The notes below the pieces were generated by a model, which did no database searches, had not been told where the DNA came from, and saw nothing but the letters and a program-made list of their open reading frames with translations. A program made the position numbers and the translations under genes. From contig CAZVFE010000024.1 in the NCBI GenBank assembly GCA_964626405.1, forward strand, positions 1-24,292: a stretch of 24,292 nt of DNA, written 5' to 3'. Positions 23,422 through 24,292 of this stretch are shown here, in pieces (the stretch's first letter is position 1; every line of letters begins with the position of its first letter). The stretch comes from CAZVFE01 sp964626405 (GTDB lineage: Bacteria > Bacteroidota > Bacteroidia > Cytophagales > Spirosomataceae).

Positions 23422-24292
23422 ATGCTGTACTATTTATTCGATTATTTAGATAAACAATTTCAACTACCGGGTGCGGGCGTTTTTCAATTCATCACCTTCC
23501 GTGCAATTGCTGCAATTATTTCTTCTTTGCTAATTGCCTCTATTTGGGGAAAATGGGTGATTAGAAAATTACAGTTATTACAAATTGGCGAGGAAATCAG
23601 AGATTTAGGATTAGAAGGCCAAATGGCAAAAAGAGGAACTCCTACCATGGGGGGTATCATCATCTTATTATCCTTATTAATCCCCACTTTATTATTTGCG
23701 AAATTATCCAATATCTATATTATCCTGTTAATTATTTCAGCCGTTTGGTTGGGACTTGTGGGCTTTTTGGATGATTATATCAAGGTTTTCAAGAAAAATA
23801 AAGACGGACTTTCCGGTAAATTTAAAATAGTTGGTCAGATTATTTTAGGGATTTTGGTTGGAGCAGTGATGTATTTCAACGAAAATGTATTAGTAAGAGT
23901 TTATGAAAAACCGAGATTGATTGGCGGGGAAATAGTACAGCAGTTTCATGATTCTAAATCATTGGAGACCACATTACCATTTATCAAAGACAATCAGTTT
24001 AATTATAATTGGTTACTCCCAGATTTCATACCGAATGATTATGTTTGGTTGGTGTATATTTTCATAGTCACCTTTATCATCATTGCAGTTTCGAATGGTG
24101 CCAATATTACAGATGGATTGGATGGTTTGGCAGCGGGAACCTCTGTGATCATTGGAATTGTCTTGGCTATATTAGCCTATGTATCTGGTAATAAAGTTAT
24201 ATCGGAATATTTAAATGTCATGTTTATCCCGAATTCTGGGGAGCTCGCCGTCTTTTGTGCGGCCTTTGTGGGTGCTTGTGTGGGCTTTTTAT
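23422..24292 (+). CDS. mraY: phospho-MurNAc-pentapeptide transferase, partial at window edge
   Basis: MraY is the integral inner-membrane enzyme that transfers phospho-MurNAc-pentapeptide from UDP to undecaprenyl phosphate, making lipid I. About 290 codons are present; the 3' end lies outside the window. The frame begins MLYYLFDYLDKQFQLPGAG and contains the family motifs KRGTPTMGGI, GFLDDYIKVFKKNKDGLSGK with the DD pair that contacts Mg2+ and substrate, and NGANITDGLDGLAAG with the conserved second aspartate motif. The segment between the GLSGK motif and NGANITDG is long, about 95 residues, as in other Bacteroidota. The start ATG at 23422 is fixed by an in-frame TAA at 23413-23415. It follows murE by 38 bases, the largest gap in the cluster, and that gap holds a promoter. 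Confidence 0.97.
   Translation, partial: MLYYLFDYLDKQFQLPGAGVFQFITFRAIAAIISSLLIASIWGKWVIRKLQLLQIGEEIRDLGLEGQMAKRGTPTMGGIIILLSLLIPTLLFAKLSNIYIILLIISAVWLGLVGFLDDYIKVFKKNKDGLSGKFKIVGQIILGILVGAVMYFNENVLVRVYEKPRLIGGEIVQQFHDSKSLETTLPFIKDNQFNYNWLLPDFIPNDYVWLVYIFIVTFIIIAVSNGANITDGLDGLAAGTSVIIGIVLAILAYVSGNKVISEYLNVMFIPNSGELAVFCAAFVGACVGFL

Noticed and set aside
23484..23711. Open frame of 75 codons on the minus strand
   Set aside because: It is antisense to the well-conserved mraY coding sequence and shows no recognisable protein features.
1..24292. tRNA, rRNA, CRISPR arrays, riboswitches and insertion sequences
   Set aside because: No cloverleaf, repeat-spacer array, known aptamer or terminal inverted repeats with a transposase were recognised; intergenic spaces are too short for most of these.

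Overview
The window looks like ordinary chromosome from a low-GC member of Bacteroidota, probably an aerobic Cytophagales-type bacterium. The order is inferred; the phylum is well supported. The phylum evidence is a TonB-dependent receptor with an N-terminal carboxypeptidase-regulatory-like domain, a short FtsL followed by a PASTA-tailed FtsI and a DAP-type MurE in a murF-less division cluster, Bacteroidota-style promoters (TTG, about 19 bases, TAnnTTTG), and starts without evident Shine-Dalgarno sequences. Genes are packed tightly. No gene-free stretch exceeds about 190 bases, and no RNA gene, CRISPR array, insertion sequence or phage gene was seen.

Layout, left to right. On the minus strand lie uvrA (11-2830) and, separated by a strong hairpin, an orphan TonB-dependent receptor (2932-5661) interrupted by a 100-N assembly gap. 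Divergent from it on the plus strand are a DUF3089 lipoprotein hydrolase and manC, translationally coupled. manC converges on recG (minus), sharing the bases of the two stop codons. Divergent from recG is a plus-strand run nuoB-nuoC-glycosyltransferase-ABC exporter (10157-13859) with junctions that overlap or nearly touch. Then come a class I aminotransferase with a clear intrinsic terminator and an NhaD-type Na+/H+ antiporter. A minus-strand pair (PAP2 phosphatase, TlpA-like thioredoxin protein; 16485-18438) converges on the antiporter, again with overlapping stops. The right end is the division and cell-wall cluster rsmH-ftsL-ftsI-murE-mraY (18491 to the edge); mraY runs off the window.

Functional themes are DNA repair (UvrA, RecG), envelope construction (GDP-mannose synthesis, glycosyltransferase, lipid/glycolipid exporter, PAP2, peptidoglycan and septum genes), and energy and ion homeostasis (two complex I subunits, NhaD). 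I found no convincing new biological system. The points worth a second look are an internal promoter in front of mraY, a nuoBC pair split from nuoA/nuoD and joined to envelope genes, dyad symmetries in the recG-nuoB divergent promoter region, nhaD starting directly behind a strong terminator, and a damaged or under-assembled plug region in the TonB receptor. Three start codons need care: 11152 (a real TTG), 13977 and 15229 (ATGs preferred over upstream TTGs).
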